Assembly: GCA_002633005.1 (NCBI GenBank)
Contig: NMRA01000297.1
Location: 276,993-338,992, forward strand
Length of the DNA: 62,000 nt
Origin: Phoronis australis
Taxonomy: Eukaryota; Phoronida; Phoronidae
Reading direction: 5' to 3'
Both the position numbers and the translations under genes were made by a program. Positions 61,116-62,000 of the stretch are shown here, one piece after another; position 1 is the stretch's first letter; each line of letters starts with the position of its first letter. Below the pieces are notes generated by a model, which had not been told where the DNA came from, did not search any database, and saw nothing but the letters and a program-made list of their open reading frames with translations.

Positions 61116-62000
61116 TTTCCACTGTTTCCATCCAATATACAAGCCCCGCAACTACATGTATATTTGTGTCACATTCGGTTAAAGTCCGTATGTACCAAAA
61201 TACAGTCCTCCAAAGACCACTTTAATATCATGTATGCGTCCACAACAGATTTTACCACTTTCAAACTTAGAAATGTGTGATGCTTTTATCTGTTTATTAT
61301 TCTGAAACGTGAGCAGATGACACTATCTGTGTCAGGTTCTACGGTATAAGTTGATACCTTTGATAAAAATACACTTCTACAAATACGTTGACACCATTGT
61401 GAATGACATTCTTGCTTAATTCGCCAACAAAAATTCTCACAGATGAACATTTAATCATTTATTAATCTTGCACATAGTGAACTATGAATACCCAAATTAT
61501 CTTTAAAATCAAGTGATGGGCACCAAAAATAGAGGATACATATACATCCATAGGAACAATGCTTGTGACATGCATGTACAAACAGTTTCATCCTGCACAT
61601 CTTAGCAGACCTCCAGTCACCACAGTTATAGAATCCGACCATCTTAGTAACAATTACCACTAAAAATGCAATTAAAGAAAATTTGACAGTTTTAGATTAA
61701 ATGGTGTTTGCTTTCTTCACAAAGAACCTCTTATGCATAGTGACGACAATTCTCAATAACTGAAAGCAGTTATTTTTAAAGATGTTTAAACTGCAAAAAC
61801 TGCAATGCCATTTGCCTGAATTGTCTAATTAACAAAACTCATGTTCTGAAAGGCTGTGATTGAAGTGATGATGGTGATGGTGAAGACCCTAAGGAACGAA
61901 GGTGGCACTTTATAGCTAAAGACACAAAAAACATAATTAAAATATTCATTGTCACTACCATTAGTAAGGGCATATCCTGGTAACTCGCTACGCCATTATC
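61116..62000. other. Window end without recognised features
   Basis: No exon-like frame or structured repeat was seen, apart from short frames with no domain. Confidence 0.35.

Overview
This is AT-rich, intron-rich, repeat-laden animal nuclear DNA. No operons, rRNA genes or CRISPR arrays are visible. Two genes can be reconstructed exon by exon, with AG/GT splice sites and matching intron phases. One is a Vax-type (ventral anterior homeobox) transcription factor gene on the + strand: three coding exons between 7796 and 22998, about 202 residues. The other is a Kv-channel-interacting-protein (KChIP/KCNIP) type EF-hand calcium sensor gene on the - strand: six coding exons between 53841 and 27237, with the last short C-terminal exon not located. 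The two genes converge, tail to tail, across about 4.2 kb (22999-27236).

The organism is probably a marine invertebrate. A Vax gene, Kolobok-like TTAA elements, a Penelope-like remnant and a Ty3/gypsy relic with a SCAN-like gag followed directly by protease and integrase together lean towards an invertebrate deuterostome (hemichordate or cephalochordate type). This is inference; the species cannot be read from the window.

Layout. 1-7795: intergenic, with a Kolobok-like non-autonomous element (1133-2102), a short tandem repeat and a G-rich tract. 7796-22998: Vax. Its 9-kb first intron holds a foldback element and a decayed L1/Tx1-type LINE (about 14140-10431, - strand) that is itself interrupted by a 1.1-kb inverted-repeat element. 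Its second intron holds a 26-bp minisatellite, a 650-bp duplication joined by a single N, and a 19-bp satellite just before exon 3. 22999-27236: intergenic between the converging genes. 27237-53841: KCNIP. Its 14-kb intron holds a tandem array whose roughly 145-bp spaced motif matches the CTCF consensus (29144-30590) and a broken LTR retrotransposon (about 33300-36979). Its 6-kb intron holds a 298-bp near-perfect hairpin and a Kolobok-like copy cut by an N. Its 4.6-kb 5' intron holds a full-length Kolobok-like copy with a THAP domain remnant. 53842-62000: presumed upstream of KCNIP, with degenerate repeats and a Penelope-like GIY-YIG remnant near 60 kb.

The genes do not form a pathway that can be seen here. 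One encodes a nuclear DNA-binding regulator, the other a cytoplasmic Ca2+ sensor expected to work with Kv4-type potassium channels. Most of the other open frames are chance frames or pieces of mobile elements.
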